Below, piece after piece: positions 34,158 to 43,398 of a stretch of DNA of 64,000 nucleotides. Below the pieces are notes generated by a model. That model ran no database searches, was not told where the DNA came from, and saw only the letters and a program-made list of their open reading frames with translations. Within the stretch, counting starts at the first letter, position 1. The number at the start of each line of letters is the position of its first letter. The position numbers and the translations under genes were made by a program. The DNA lies in the NCBI GenBank assembly GCA_943369525.1, contig CALRNL020000001.1, forward strand, positions 124,001 through 188,000. The letters are read 5' to 3'. The DNA is from BAIKAL-G1 sp943369525 (GTDB lineage: Bacteria > Cyanobacteriota > Cyanobacteriia > PCC-6307 > Cyanobiaceae).

Positions 34158-35141
34158 ATGACCTTCGCGAAGAAGGCCCTGACCCTGACAGCTCTGGCTG
34201 CCTTTGCCGGTGGCTCTGCAGCCACCGCGCAATCCACGAACCTGAACGGCGCGGGAGCTACCTTCCCTGCACCGATCTACCAGCGTTGGTTCGCTGATCT
34301 GGCTTCGGGTGGTGGTCCCAAAGTCAACTATCAGGGCGTGGGTTCCGGCGCTGGTATTCGTCAATTCGTTGCGGGCACCGTCGATTTCGCCGCCACTGAC
34401 GAACCGATCACCAGCGCCCAAGCCGCAAAAGTTAAGCGCGGTGTAGTGCAGTTCCCCGCCGTGGGTGGCACCATTGCCATTGCCTACAACAAGCCCGGCT
34501 GTGATCTCAAGCTGACCCAGCAGCAGGCGGCCGATATCTTCCTCGGCACTATCAAGGATTGGAAAGAGCTCAAGTGCGGCGCCGGTAAAATCACCGTGGC
34601 CCACCGCTCCGATGGCAGCGGCACCACCTTTGCCTTCACCAGCTCCCTTTCCGCCTTCTCCCCAGCCTTCAAGTCCAAGCTGGGTGTTGGCAAATCGGTG
34701 AATTGGCCCGTAGGCGTGGGCGGCAAGGGCAATGACGGCGTTGCCGGCGTGCTCAACAACACCCCTGGTTCGATTGGTTACGTCAACCAGTCCTTTGTTA
34801 AGGGTGTTCTTAAGGCTGCTGCCATTCAGAACAAGGCTGGCAAATTCGTCAAGCCTGATTTCAAGAGTGGTAGTGCTGCCCTGAACGGCATCACCCTGGA
34901 TGCCAACCTGGCCGGTGAAGAGCCCAATCCCCCCGGCGCCCAGAGCTACCCGATCAGCACCCTTACCTGGATTCTTGCCTATAAAAACGGCAACGGATCC
35001 AAGGCTGGTGAGCTGCGCGAGGTGTTCATGTACATGCTGAACAACAAGTCCCAGGGCCTGGCTGATAACCTCGGCTACGTGCCCCTGCGCGGTGACATCC
35101 TCAAGAAGGCTAAGGCTGCCATCGGCAAAGTTGGTGACTGA
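34158..35141 (+). CDS. pstS: Phosphate ABC transporter, periplasmic binding protein PstS
   Basis: 327 residues. A Sec signal (FAKKALTLTALAAFAGGSAATAQ) precedes a phosphate-binding protein with NGAGATFPAPIYQRWF, YQGVGSGAGIRQFVAGTVDFAATDEPI, VAHRSDGSGTTFAFTSSLS and GSIGYVNQSF, all PstS phosphate-contact regions. It captures phosphate for PstCAB, which is not in this window. The codon pattern is more biased towards C/T-ending preferred codons than neighbouring genes, as expected for a highly expressed protein. A terminator follows, and a PtrA-like regulator lies downstream. Confidence 0.96.
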   Translation: MTFAKKALTLTALAAFAGGSAATAQSTNLNGAGATFPAPIYQRWFADLASGGGPKVNYQGVGSGAGIRQFVAGTVDFAATDEPITSAQAAKVKRGVVQFPAVGGTIAIAYNKPGCDLKLTQQQAADIFLGTIKDWKELKCGAGKITVAHRSDGSGTTFAFTSSLSAFSPAFKSKLGVGKSVNWPVGVGGKGNDGVAGVLNNTPGSIGYVNQSFVKGVLKAAAIQNKAGKFVKPDFKSGSAALNGITLDANLAGEEPNPPGAQSYPISTLTWILAYKNGNGSKAGELREVFMYMLNNKSQGLADNLGYVPLRGDILKKAKAAIGKVGD

Positions 35142-35236
35142 TCACCAATCGGCAGTGTCCTAGCCAGCTCTGAATTAGCTAGCCAACGAAGGTCACTCCC
35201 TGCAAGGGAATTAATCAGCCGATTAGTGATTCACGC

Positions 35237-35262
35237 AAGGAGCCCCTAGGGGCTCCTTTTTT
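35237..35262 (+). terminator. Rho-independent terminator of pstS
   Basis: AGGAGCCCC / GGGGCTCCT with a 2-base loop is followed by a run of T, about 95 bp after the pstS stop. Strong intrinsic terminator. Confidence 0.9.
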
Positions 35263-35286
35263 ATGCCGAGCCCCCCTTCCATGGGA

Positions 35287-35319
35287 GCGCTAACCAGAGC
35301 TTAACCAGGCGCCTACCAG
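35287..35319 (+). promoter_or_regulatory. Pho-box-like triple 11-bp direct repeat upstream of ptrA
   Basis: Three adjacent 11-bp units read GCGCTAACCAG, AGCTTAACCAG and GCGCCTACCAG, sharing YTWACCAG. An 8-bp core repeated with 3-bp spacers is the known layout of PhoB boxes in cyanobacteria. It lies 62 bp before the start of the PtrA-like gene, which in marine Synechococcus is PhoB-controlled. Confidence 0.7.
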
Positions 35320-35381
35320 CTCTTTGCTCAGATCAAAGTGTCGCTCCATACAGTAAGCAGATCCCACTGCAAGGATGCGCC

Positions 35382-36023
35382 ATGGTGTTCACGCCACCCC
35401 GTGACTCCAGCCGCCAAGACAAGCTCCGGATCCTGCTGGAAGACACCTATCACAAGCGCAATTTGGTCCACCTGTCAGCTGGAAGCGCGGTGCCCTTGCT
35501 GCGCAACAGCCTGTGGTTGGTGGTGCGGGGGATGGTGAAATTGGGCGCTATTTCGATCCATGGCGATGAACTGATCCTGGGCCTGGCAGGTCCCAATGAA
35601 CCCTTCGGCGAACCGATGAGCAACGTGGAGGCCTACGAAGCTACCACCCTGGCCGATAGTGATTTGCTCTGCTTCAGCCTCGATGAGATTGAGCAGACCC
35701 CCTACCTGGCCATGGCCCTGCTCCGGGCTGCCACCAGTCGCATGCGTCAATCGGAAGCCCTGATCGGCCTGTTGGGATTGCGCCGGGTCGAGGAGCGCCT
35801 GCGCGGCTTTCTCGAACTCCTGGCCGCCGACTATGGCCAACCCTGCGATGAGGGCCTGAAACTCAATCTGCGCCTGACCCACCAGGATCTGGCCAGCGCC
35901 CTCAGCACCACCCGCGTCACCGTGACCCGGGTGCTCGGCCAGCTGCGCGATGAAGGTTGGCTGCAAATCGATAGCCAACGCCACCTGGTGGTAGCAAATC
36001 TGCCAAAACGACGGGTTGGCTGA
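35382..36023 (+). CDS. ptrA: Crp/Fnr-family regulator, PtrA-like
   Basis: 213 residues. The N-terminal sensor-like region (LVHLSAGSAVPLLRNSLWLVVRGMVKLG, FGEPMSNVEAYEATTLADSDLLCFS) is a degenerate cyclic-nucleotide fold. The C-terminal helix-turn-helix is LRLTHQDLASALSTTRVTVTRVLGQLRDEGWL. In marine Synechococcus the Crp-family PtrA is a second-tier phosphate-stress regulator under PhoB control and is linked to pstS. The identical context and the triple repeat upstream support this call, although Crp-family proteins such as NtcA are otherwise similar. Confidence 0.8.
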   Translation: MVFTPPRDSSRQDKLRILLEDTYHKRNLVHLSAGSAVPLLRNSLWLVVRGMVKLGAISIHGDELILGLAGPNEPFGEPMSNVEAYEATTLADSDLLCFSLDEIEQTPYLAMALLRAATSRMRQSEALIGLLGLRRVEERLRGFLELLAADYGQPCDEGLKLNLRLTHQDLASALSTTRVTVTRVLGQLRDEGWLQIDSQRHLVVANLPKRRVG

Positions 36024-36294
36024 GGGTCTTAGCCCAGCCAACAACAGAACGTGGCGGTGATCGCCAAAGTGTGGTTGCTCCACTGGCTTGGCCGCTGAGA
36101 TGGTGAATCTCTGGCCGGTAACCGTTCGTTGATCCCGTTTCCGGCCCTGCTGGGCGTTAATCATCCGACATTGGCCCCGGATGGGCCCTTTTGCGGTCAT
36201 ACGATCGTGGCCCTACATGCCGATTTCGGCGCGGGTTCCTTGAACGCTGGGCGGCTTGAAGGTGAAGGCTTTGCACGAGCAGGGCCTGGTGCCT

Positions 36295-37091
36295 TGAGCC
36301 CAAACGGTTGGATTCTCAACGAGCTGGTGGCCTTCCTGCGCAGCTTGCGGGAACGTTGCCACTGCCATTGCGGCGCTGGCACCACCTGGTGCAGCTGCCC
36401 CCGGGCCAGGTGCTCGACCCCCTTGTGGTGTCCCTGGGGGGCCCAATTCCCCTACTCGGCAAGCGGAGCCGGATCGGGCGCTCGAGGGATTGCCCGGGGC
36501 AACAACCGACTCTTTCGTTGGCCCCACGCTCGATGCCCGCCTGCACTCGTTGCGGGAGCAGGTCAGTATTGGGCTGGCGGCCCGGGGCGGTGATCGGAGC
36601 CAGCTTTTTATCGACCATGGCATCGCGTGACGAATGCCACCGGCGTGACAAATAGCACCGGCGTGGTGATCGGCGGCAGAGCCGTAATCGGCGATCGGGT
36701 GAACCTATACCAGGCCGTAACCCTGGGCTCCAAATCATTCCAAAACATTTCCCCTCGATGGGCACGGTGCCCTGCTCAAGGAGCAGCCGCGCCATCCGAT
36801 CGTCGAGGACGACGTGGTGATCGACGCCGGCGCCACCATCCTGGGCCAAATGACGATCGGCAAAGGCGTCCCGATGGCGCCAACGGGTGGCTCGTACGCA
36901 GCAATATGGCGGGCACCACCATCACCCAGGCCAAGGTGATCGCGAAGACCTTTGGCGCAGGGGGCGGGATCGAGACCGCAGCCTGGTGGGAGACTGGCCG
37001 CCTGGCAATGTTGAACAGGAGGCTAGAAGGTTTGGATCTGCACAAGCCATCATCAAGATCAACGGCTGTGTTGGATCAGACCGCTGATTAG
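36295..37091 (+). pseudogene. Serine O-acetyltransferase (EpsC-type CysE) relic
   Basis: Pieces of a serine acetyltransferase occur in order but in different frames: FVGPTLDARLHSLREQVSIGLAAR, then PGAVIGAS and LFIDHGIA, TGVVIGGRAVIGDRVNLYQAVTLGSKSF, HPIVEDDVVIDAGATILGQMTIGKG, and finally TTITQAKV..TFGAGGGIETAAW. About 80-90 residues between the N-terminal part and the left-handed beta-helix are missing, and at least three frameshifts separate the rest. The enzyme cannot be made from this locus. Another cysE presumably exists elsewhere, because cysteine synthase is encoded at 54 kb. Confidence 0.85.
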
Positions 37092-37298
37092 GCCAACCTG
37101 ACTTAATCAATATCGCTCCAATGGAACCGCCTGCTCCATCAATTATTGCCCAATCCAAAGCATGGGATGGGAGCAATTCCTACTTCCCCTAGGATCCCGA
37201 CCTTGCCCCATATGGGGGGGGGTGCGATGCATTGACCGGTGGGGATTTTGCTGGGGACGCAGCCAACTGGATGCTTTAACGGCCTAATTCTCTAGCGA

Positions 37299-40200
37299 TC
37301 AGGCCTGGGGCAGGTCGGCCGCTGGCTGGTTCCTCAAGCCCAGCCGCCGCGCCAAGCGCTCCGCCAACACATAGGAGACCGGGGTGATGTAAAGGGTGAC
37401 CAGCTGGGAAATCAGCAGGCCACCCACCACCACCAGGCCGAGGGAGCGGCGCGTCTCGGCACCGGCTCCCCAACCGATGGCGATGGGCAGGGTGCCGACG
37501 ATGGCGGCCAGGGTCGTCATCGTGATCGGCCGGAAGCGCATCATCGAGGCGCTATGAATCGCCTGCTTGAGGCCGGCCCCTTGGCGGCGTTTGCCGATGG
37601 CGGCATCCACCATCATGATGCCGTTTTTCTTGACGGTGCCAATCAACAACACCAGGCCAATGGTGCTATAGAGATTCAGTTCCGATCCAAACAGGATCAA
37701 GGTGGCCAGGCCCCCCACGGCCGCCGAGGGCAGGCTGGTGAGAATCGTGAGCGGATGGATCAGGTCTTCGTAAAGAATGCCCAGCACCAGGTAGATCACC
37801 AGCACGGCAGCGAGCAACAACCAGCCCAGGCCCGAAATGGACTGCTCAAATACCTTGGCTGACCCTTGAAAGGATCCCGCCGTACCCACGGGCAATAGCT
37901 GCTCGGCCAGAGATCGAATTTCAGCGGTCACCGTATCGAGGGAGACCCCAGGATTGAGGTTAAAGGAAAAGGTGACGGAGGGCAGCTGGTCCGCGTGGTT
38001 GACGGTGAGGGCCGTGGCCGTGCGGCGGCTAGTGGCCAGGGTGGAGAGGGGGATCAGCTGGCCCTGGCCATTGCGTACGGTCAACAGATCCAGGTCGGCG
38101 GGATTATTTTGGGCTGCCAGGTCGACCCCCAAAATCACAGGGAATTGGCCATCGGAACGGTAGATGGTTGATACCTGCTGCTCGCCGTAGGCGCTGCGGA
38201 GGGCCCCCTGTACGGCGGTGGCATCAACCCCAAGGCTGGCGGCCCGGTCGCGATCAACCGTGATCTCCAGCTGGGGGTTGTGGGATTGGAGGTCGCTGTT
38301 GACATCGCTAAGGCCCTTGAGCTTGCGCAGGCGCTGTTCAAAGGCGGGGGCCGCCTCAAGCAGGGCCCCTTGATCAATCGCCTGCAGGCTGTATTGGTAT
38401 TGGGCACGGCTCTGCACGGCCCCCACGTTCACCGCCGCCGGCACTCTGACAAAGCCGCGCAGCCCCGGAACGCTGTTCACCACCCGGCGCAGGCTGCGGG
38501 CCAGGGCCGCCGCTGACTGGTTGCGCTCGGAACGGGGCTTCAGTTTGAGGAAAAGGCGGCCATTGTTGGCGGTGGAATTGGGCCCGCCGGCCCCCACCGT
38601 GCTGTTGATCCCTGCGATTGCGGGATTGGCCTGGAGCTTGCGGCTGAGCCGGGTCTGCATGGCGGCCATCTCCGTAAAGGAGGTGCCTTCGGCCGCCTGG
38701 GTGTTGACCGTGAGCTGGCCCGTGTCGGCGTCGGGGATGAAGCCCTTGGGAACCAGCAGGAACAGCAGCACGGTGAGCAGCAGCAGGCCGGCGGACAGGC
38801 CCTGCACCAGCCGGGGCCGGCGTAGGGCCCTCGCCAGGCTGAAGCCATAGGCGCGACTGAGCCGCTCAAACAGGCGATCGAAGCGCTGCAGCAGGGGGTT
38901 GCCGCCCAGGGCGACGCCGGGCTCGGGCAACAACCGGGCCGCCAGCATCGGCGTGAGACTGAGGGCCACCATCCCCGAAAGCAGGACCGCCAGACTCAGG
39001 GTGACGGCAAATTCACGGAACAGGCGGCCTAGCAAGCCACCCAGGAACAGGATCGGAATGAACACCGCCACCAGGGACAGGGTCATCGAGAGGATCGTGG
39101 GGCCGATCTCGCGGGCGCCACCGATGGAGGCGATCCAGCGGTTTTCACCTTCTTCTTGGCGACGCACGATCGCCTCCACCATCACGATGGCGTCATCCAC
39201 CACAAAACCCACGCTCAAGGTGAGCGCCAACAGCGACAGGTTGTCGAGGGAGTAGCCAAGCAACGCCATCGCCCCAAAGGTGCCGATCAGCGACACGGCA
39301 ATGGCCAGGGCCGGCAGGGCCGTGGTGATGCCGGTGCCAAGGAACAGGACCACCACCCCGACCACCAGCGCGATCGTGGTTAACAGGGTCAATTCCACAT
39401 CATGGATCGATTCGCGGATTCCTTCCGAGCGGTCAAACAACACCTGCAACTCGATGGCACCGGGCAATTCGGTGCGCAGGGTTGGCAGCAGCTCCTGAAT
39501 CGCATCGGCAATCGCCACGGTGTTGCTGCCGCTCTGGCGTTGCACCGCCACCACAATCGAGCGGCTGCCGTTGTACCAACTGGCGCTGCGCTCGTTGTTG
39601 ACGCTATCGAGCACTTCGGCCACTTCCCCGAGTTTGACCGGGGAACCATTGCGGTAAGCCACCACCAGCTGGCGGTAGCCAGCTGCATCATTGAGCTGGC
39701 CGTTGTCCTGGACGCTGACGGTTTCGCGGGCGCCGTAGAGGTTGCCCGTGGGCTGGTTGGAATTGCCGGCGCGCACGGCCCCATTCACTTGATCCAGGCC
39801 AATGCCCTTAGCGCTTAAGGCCTGGGGATCTACGCGGATGCGCACGGCATATTTCTGGGCACCAAAGAGCTGCACCTGGGAGACCCCATCGAGGGTCGAA
39901 AGGCGTTGGGCTACCCGCACCTGGGCCATTTGGGTGACCTCAGACAGGGGTAACAGATCGGAGGTGAGCACCAGATAAAAAATCGGCTGCTCGGCCGGGT
40001 TGACCTTGCGAATCGAGGGGGGTGCGGGCAAATCAGCTGGCAGCTGGCGGGCCGTCTGGCTAATCGCCGTTTGCACATCCTGGGCGGCCGCATCGATATC
40101 CCGATCCAGGTTGAACTGGAGGGTGATCTGGCTACTGCCCTGGGCGCTACTGGAGCTCATCTCGGCAATGCCGGCGATGCTGGAAAACTGCTGCTCCAGG

Positions 40201-40403
40201 GGGGTGGCCACCGAGGTGGCCATGGTGGTGGGACTGGCCCCCGGCAGGGACACATTCACCTGCAGGGTGGGGAAATCCATGCTGGGTAGGTCGCTGATCG
40301 GCAGGCGGGCATAGCCCACTACGCCAAAGATCACTAGGGCCAGCATCAACAGGATCGTGGTGACCGGACGGCGGATTAGCCGCTCACTAAGGGAGCCGAT
40401 CAC
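37299..40403 (-). CDS. RND (HAE1) multidrug efflux transporter
   Basis: A 1034-residue inner-membrane RND pump with the usual 12-helix, two-large-loop layout. Diagnostic parts: RRPVTTILLMLALVIFGVVGYARLP, FPTLQVNVSLPGASPTTM, and the helix-4 proton-relay region LALTLSVGFVVDDAIVMVEA with the paired Asp. The second half repeats the pattern with NLYSTIGLVLLIGTVKKNGIMMVD and FRPITMTTLAAIVGTLPIA. It resembles the MdtB/MdtC and AcrB groups. It overlaps the upstream membrane-fusion gene by 4 bp (ATGA), so the two are translated together. No outer-membrane channel gene is visible here. Confidence 0.93.
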   Translation of the reverse strand: MIGSLSERLIRRPVTTILLMLALVIFGVVGYARLPISDLPSMDFPTLQVNVSLPGASPTTMATSVATPLEQQFSSIAGIAEMSSSSAQGSSQITLQFNLDRDIDAAAQDVQTAISQTARQLPADLPAPPSIRKVNPAEQPIFYLVLTSDLLPLSEVTQMAQVRVAQRLSTLDGVSQVQLFGAQKYAVRIRVDPQALSAKGIGLDQVNGAVRAGNSNQPTGNLYGARETVSVQDNGQLNDAAGYRQLVVAYRNGSPVKLGEVAEVLDSVNNERSASWYNGSRSIVVAVQRQSGSNTVAIADAIQELLPTLRTELPGAIELQVLFDRSEGIRESIHDVELTLLTTIALVVGVVVLFLGTGITTALPALAIAVSLIGTFGAMALLGYSLDNLSLLALTLSVGFVVDDAIVMVEAIVRRQEEGENRWIASIGGAREIGPTILSMTLSLVAVFIPILFLGGLLGRLFREFAVTLSLAVLLSGMVALSLTPMLAARLLPEPGVALGGNPLLQRFDRLFERLSRAYGFSLARALRRPRLVQGLSAGLLLLTVLLFLLVPKGFIPDADTGQLTVNTQAAEGTSFTEMAAMQTRLSRKLQANPAIAGINSTVGAGGPNSTANNGRLFLKLKPRSERNQSAAALARSLRRVVNSVPGLRGFVRVPAAVNVGAVQSRAQYQYSLQAIDQGALLEAAPAFEQRLRKLKGLSDVNSDLQSHNPQLEITVDRDRAASLGVDATAVQGALRSAYGEQQVSTIYRSDGQFPVILGVDLAAQNNPADLDLLTVRNGQGQLIPLSTLATSRRTATALTVNHADQLPSVTFSFNLNPGVSLDTVTAEIRSLAEQLLPVGTAGSFQGSAKVFEQSISGLGWLLLAAVLVIYLVLGILYEDLIHPLTILTSLPSAAVGGLATLILFGSELNLYSTIGLVLLIGTVKKNGIMMVDAAIGKRRQGAGLKQAIHSASMMRFRPITMTTLAAIVGTLPIAIGWGAGAETRRSLGLVVVGGLLISQLVTLYITPVSYVLAERLARRLGLRNQPAADLPQA

Positions 40404-41587
40404 GATGAAGGCTGCCCAGCCGGCTTATTAGCTAGGCGAATCGCCGCCCCCGGGCTAAGGGCGAACTGGCCCTTAACCACGACCTTCTCCCCCGGTTGCA
40501 GACCAGCGGTCACCACCACCTGTTCGCCACTGGCGGGACCGAGCTTGAGCTGGCGTGGCTTGGCGACCTTGCCTTGAACCACGTACACAAACGGGCCCTT
40601 CTGGCCGGTCTGGACGGCGATCTGGGGAATCAACACAACCTGGCGAAGGCGCTCCAGCCCCAAGGAACCCTTCACATAGGCCCCGGGCACCAGATGTTGG
40701 GAGCGGTTCGCAAAGGTGGCCTTGACCGCGGTGGTGCCGGTGCTGGGATCAACGGCGTTATCGATGGAACTCACCAGGCCGCCTTCACCCTGGGCCAGCT
40801 TCACCGGGAGGCCTAGCTCCAGGCGCGGAATCAACCGCTGGGGCACGGCAAATTGCACCGTAATCGGCCGGAATTGGTTCACCACCAACAGGGGCCGATC
40901 CTCGGCCTCGCGCACCAGGTTGCCGACGGTGAGCCGCAGCTGGCCGGCCCGGCCCCGGATCGGCGAACGGATTGTGGTGCGCTCCAGGTTGAGCTTGGCG
41001 TTCGATTCGGCCGCCCGGGCGGCCGCCAGGTCGGCCAGGGCGCTTTCCACCTCACTTTCGCGGCTGTTGACCGTGGCTTCCAGGGAGAGGGCCTGGCTAC
41101 GGAACTGCTCAGCCAGGTCCACACTGACCGCCCCCTGGGTGCCAAGGGAGCCATAGCGGTTGGCCCGTTGGCGGGCAAGGCGGGCTTCGGAGCGGCTGCG
41201 CCGCACTTCGGCATTGGCTTCCCGTCCCTTTGCGATCGCCTTGTTGCGGTTGGCGATCGCCTGGTTGAGGGCCGCCTGCCAGGGGCTGGGGTCAATGCCG
41301 ATCAAGGGCTGGCCGGCCTGCACTTGCTGGCCCTCGCGGAAATAGACCCGCTGCACGACGCCCGACACCTGGGAACGGATGGCCGCCGAGGCCAGGGACT
41401 TGACCTCGCCCGTGATTGGAAACGTCTCATCCATGTCGCCGAGGCTCACGGTCGCCAGGGAGACCAGCACCGCCGGTTTGCGTTTCGAGTCCTCCCCTTG
41501 GGGCCAGCATCCCCGGGCGATAACCAGCAAAAGCAGCAGCCCCCCGCCAAGGAGGGCAAGGCTGCGCGGATGGGTAGGCACCTTCAC
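40400..41587 (-). CDS. RND membrane-fusion (periplasmic adaptor) protein
   Basis: 395 residues. One N-terminal membrane anchor (LALLGGGLLLLLVIARG) is followed by a barrel-sandwich domain split by a helical hairpin (SGVVQRVYFREGQQVQAGQPLIGIDP ... ERTTIRSPIRGRAGQLRLTVGNLV). Next come the beta-barrel (PITVQFAVPQRLIP) and the membrane-proximal domain (VVLIPQIAVQTGQKGPFVYVV). It couples the RND pump to an outer-membrane channel. It is the first gene of the two-gene operon. Confidence 0.93.
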   Translation of the reverse strand: MKVPTHPRSLALLGGGLLLLLVIARGCWPQGEDSKRKPAVLVSLATVSLGDMDETFPITGEVKSLASAAIRSQVSGVVQRVYFREGQQVQAGQPLIGIDPSPWQAALNQAIANRNKAIAKGREANAEVRRSRSEARLARQRANRYGSLGTQGAVSVDLAEQFRSQALSLEATVNSRESEVESALADLAAARAAESNAKLNLERTTIRSPIRGRAGQLRLTVGNLVREAEDRPLLVVNQFRPITVQFAVPQRLIPRLELGLPVKLAQGEGGLVSSIDNAVDPSTGTTAVKATFANRSQHLVPGAYVKGSLGLERLRQVVLIPQIAVQTGQKGPFVYVVQGKVAKPRQLKLGPASGEQVVVTAGLQPGEKVVVKGQFALSPGAAIRLANKPAGQPSS

Positions 41588-41722
41588 ATCCCAACCCTAG
41601 GAAACAACGGGGCTAGGGCCAGGTTCTGCCCGACACACCAGGGGGCCAGGCTTGGTCGCCGAAAGTGTTCAGCCAAGCGGAGCCTCGCGGGTCAGGGAAG
41701 CACCCCGCCCGCGACGGCTAAG

Positions 41723-41747
41723 GCCCCTAACCCGCTGGCGGAGGGGC
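41723..41747 (-). terminator. Hairpin at the stop of the secreted-protein gene
   Basis: GCCCCT at 41723-41728 pairs with AGGGGC at 41742-41747, immediately after the stop codon of the minus-strand gene. No T-run follows, so it is a hairpin of uncertain function. Confidence 0.4.
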
Positions 41748-42221
41748 TCACTGGCCGATGCAGCCCTGCACGGAGATGCGGTAGCTGAAGCCGAGGGCGC
41801 CGGGATCGTCGCTGTTGCCCACCTTGAAATTCATCTGGCTGGCCTGCTTGCCGGGGATGGCGGGGAAGGGGCCAAACATGCGGCCTGTGCCGATCGGCGG
41901 ATTCATCGTTTCATTGATGACCTGCAGGTTGCTGCCATCGCTGAACTTCATGAAGCCAGAGACGGGATATTGGGCGCTGGGGTCAGCCGAGTTAGCCGTG
42001 AAGAAGAATTTGAAGCTGGTGTAGGGCTGGTCAACGATGAAATCGGTGTTCCAGTTGGGACGACCAATGAGTTTGCCGCGGCCCACCGATTTGGCCACAA
42101 TTGGGGTGACGCCGTTGCCGCCAATGGGCTGCAGGAACTGGCACTTCGGAGCTGCTTGGGCAGCCGCGCCAAAGGAGAGCATCAGGGGAGTGGCAGCCAG
42201 CAGCAGGGAGCGGGTCAGCAT
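41748..42221 (-). CDS. Secreted hypothetical protein
   Basis: 157 residues from ATG 42221 (an ATG four codons upstream is possible). A clear signal peptide (MLTRSLLLAATPLMLSFGAAAQA) is followed by a mature domain of about 135 residues with two Cys (PKCQFLQP near the start, SVQGCIGQ at the end) that could form a disulphide bond. The middle (DQPYTSFKFFFTANSADPSAQYPVSGFMKFSDGSNLQV) reads like a beta-rich fold. I do not recognise a family. Probably periplasmic or released. Confidence 0.75.
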   Translation of the reverse strand: MLTRSLLLAATPLMLSFGAAAQAAPKCQFLQPIGGNGVTPIVAKSVGRGKLIGRPNWNTDFIVDQPYTSFKFFFTANSADPSAQYPVSGFMKFSDGSNLQVINETMNPPIGTGRMFGPFPAIPGKQASQMNFKVGNSDDPGALGFSYRISVQGCIGQ

Positions 42222-42331
42222 GGGCCAAGACAACGGGTCCGCACAAGGTTACGTCCCGCCATCCGGACTGGCCGGGGCCAACGGCGTTAAGGCAACAGGC
42301 TGGACCTGGTTAGGCCAGGCTTAGGTACGAC

Positions 42332-42502
42332 CTAATAGCCGTCGCCGATCTGGCACTCGGTGAGGCTGGGATCCATCAAGCGTTCCAGCACCGATTGCAG
42401 ATCTACCGGGGACAACTCGCCGTCGCAGCCCCATTTCAAGGTGGTGCTGGCGGGGCCGGGATCGGAGCAGGGGCCAGGGCGGCCGGGGGAAGGCTGGTTC
42501 AT
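42332..42502 (-). CDS. Small acidic hypothetical protein
   Basis: 56 codons from ATG 42502 (MNQPSPGRPG). After a Pro/Gly-rich start comes a compact segment WGCDGELSPVDLQSVLERLMDPSLTECQIGDG that looks like a real small helical domain with two Cys. No family was recognised. It lies between the rubrerythrin and secreted-protein genes on the same strand. Confidence 0.5.
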   Translation of the reverse strand: MNQPSPGRPGPCSDPGPASTTLKWGCDGELSPVDLQSVLERLMDPSLTECQIGDGY

Positions 42503-42580
42503 GCGGATGGATGCATGTCCTGATTTCCACACTAAATACGACCGGCCCCCCTTGTCTATCTGATGAAGCAGGGCTAATCC

Positions 42581-43294
42581 TCAGCCCGCCACCAGCAGCG
42601 GCTCCCGGTAGGGCACGAAGTTGGCCTTCGTGGTGCCACAGATCGGGCAGGCCCAGTCGGCAGGGATAGCCTCAAAGGGCGTGCCTGGGGCCAGGCCCGA
42701 GTCGGGATCGCCCTGGGCCGGGTCGTAGATCATCGAGCAGATCCGGCAGATCCACTTGCCGCCCGTGGGCTCGCTGGCTTCACCCAGCCAGCCCCCTAGC
42801 TGGAGGGCCTGGAGGGCCATCCCGTAGCGCTCGGCATGGTGCTTCTCAATCGGACTCAAAAGACCGAAGGCATGGGCTGCCCCCTGAAAGAGGGCGGCAT
42901 GGTCCTGGGATTCGGCCACCTGGGCCTGGAACTCGGCCTCGGCCGCCCCATCCCGTTCCTGGCGCGCCTGGGCGGCGAACTCTGGATACATGGTAGTGAA
43001 CTCATAGGTTTCCCCCTCGATCGCCAGCTCCAGGCAACGGCTGAGGATGGCCTGTTTTTGCCCGGGGTTGAGGCTTGTGGGATCGGCCACCACCAGCTCG
43101 GGATGGAGCAGGCGGAAGTGGGCGAAGGCGTGCTCGGTTTCCTGGTTGGCGGTATCTCGGAACAGGCGGGCCAGGTCGCCATGGCCGAGTTGCTTGGCCA
43201 GATCGGCAAAGAAAAGGTATTTGCGGTTGGCCATGCTTTCGCCGCCAAAGGCGGCCTCGAGGTTGGCGAGGGTGGCTGGATTGGAGAGATCCAT
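42581..43294 (-). CDS. Rubrerythrin (ferritin-like di-iron plus rubredoxin domain)
   Basis: 237 residues. The N-terminal ferritin-like four-helix domain has E..E/ExxH pairs (AFGGESMANRKYLFFA, ANQETEHAFAHF and SPIEKHHAERYG). The C-terminal rubredoxin domain binds one iron through two Cys pairs: WICRICSMIYDP and WACPICGTTKANFVP. Rubrerythrins reduce hydrogen peroxide with electrons passed from the rubredoxin centre. The gene appears to be transcribed alone. Confidence 0.93.
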   Translation of the reverse strand: MDLSNPATLANLEAAFGGESMANRKYLFFADLAKQLGHGDLARLFRDTANQETEHAFAHFRLLHPELVVADPTSLNPGQKQAILSRCLELAIEGETYEFTTMYPEFAAQARQERDGAAEAEFQAQVAESQDHAALFQGAAHAFGLLSPIEKHHAERYGMALQALQLGGWLGEASEPTGGKWICRICSMIYDPAQGDPDSGLAPGTPFEAIPADWACPICGTTKANFVPYREPLLVAG

Positions 43295-43398
43295 GGCTCG
43301 GGCTGCAGGGAACTAACTCGAGCTTACACGAAGTCGGATTGAGTACGAGTTAGCAGTTGGACTAGCTCGAGGTAGCCCGGGCTTGTACGGCGCCACCT

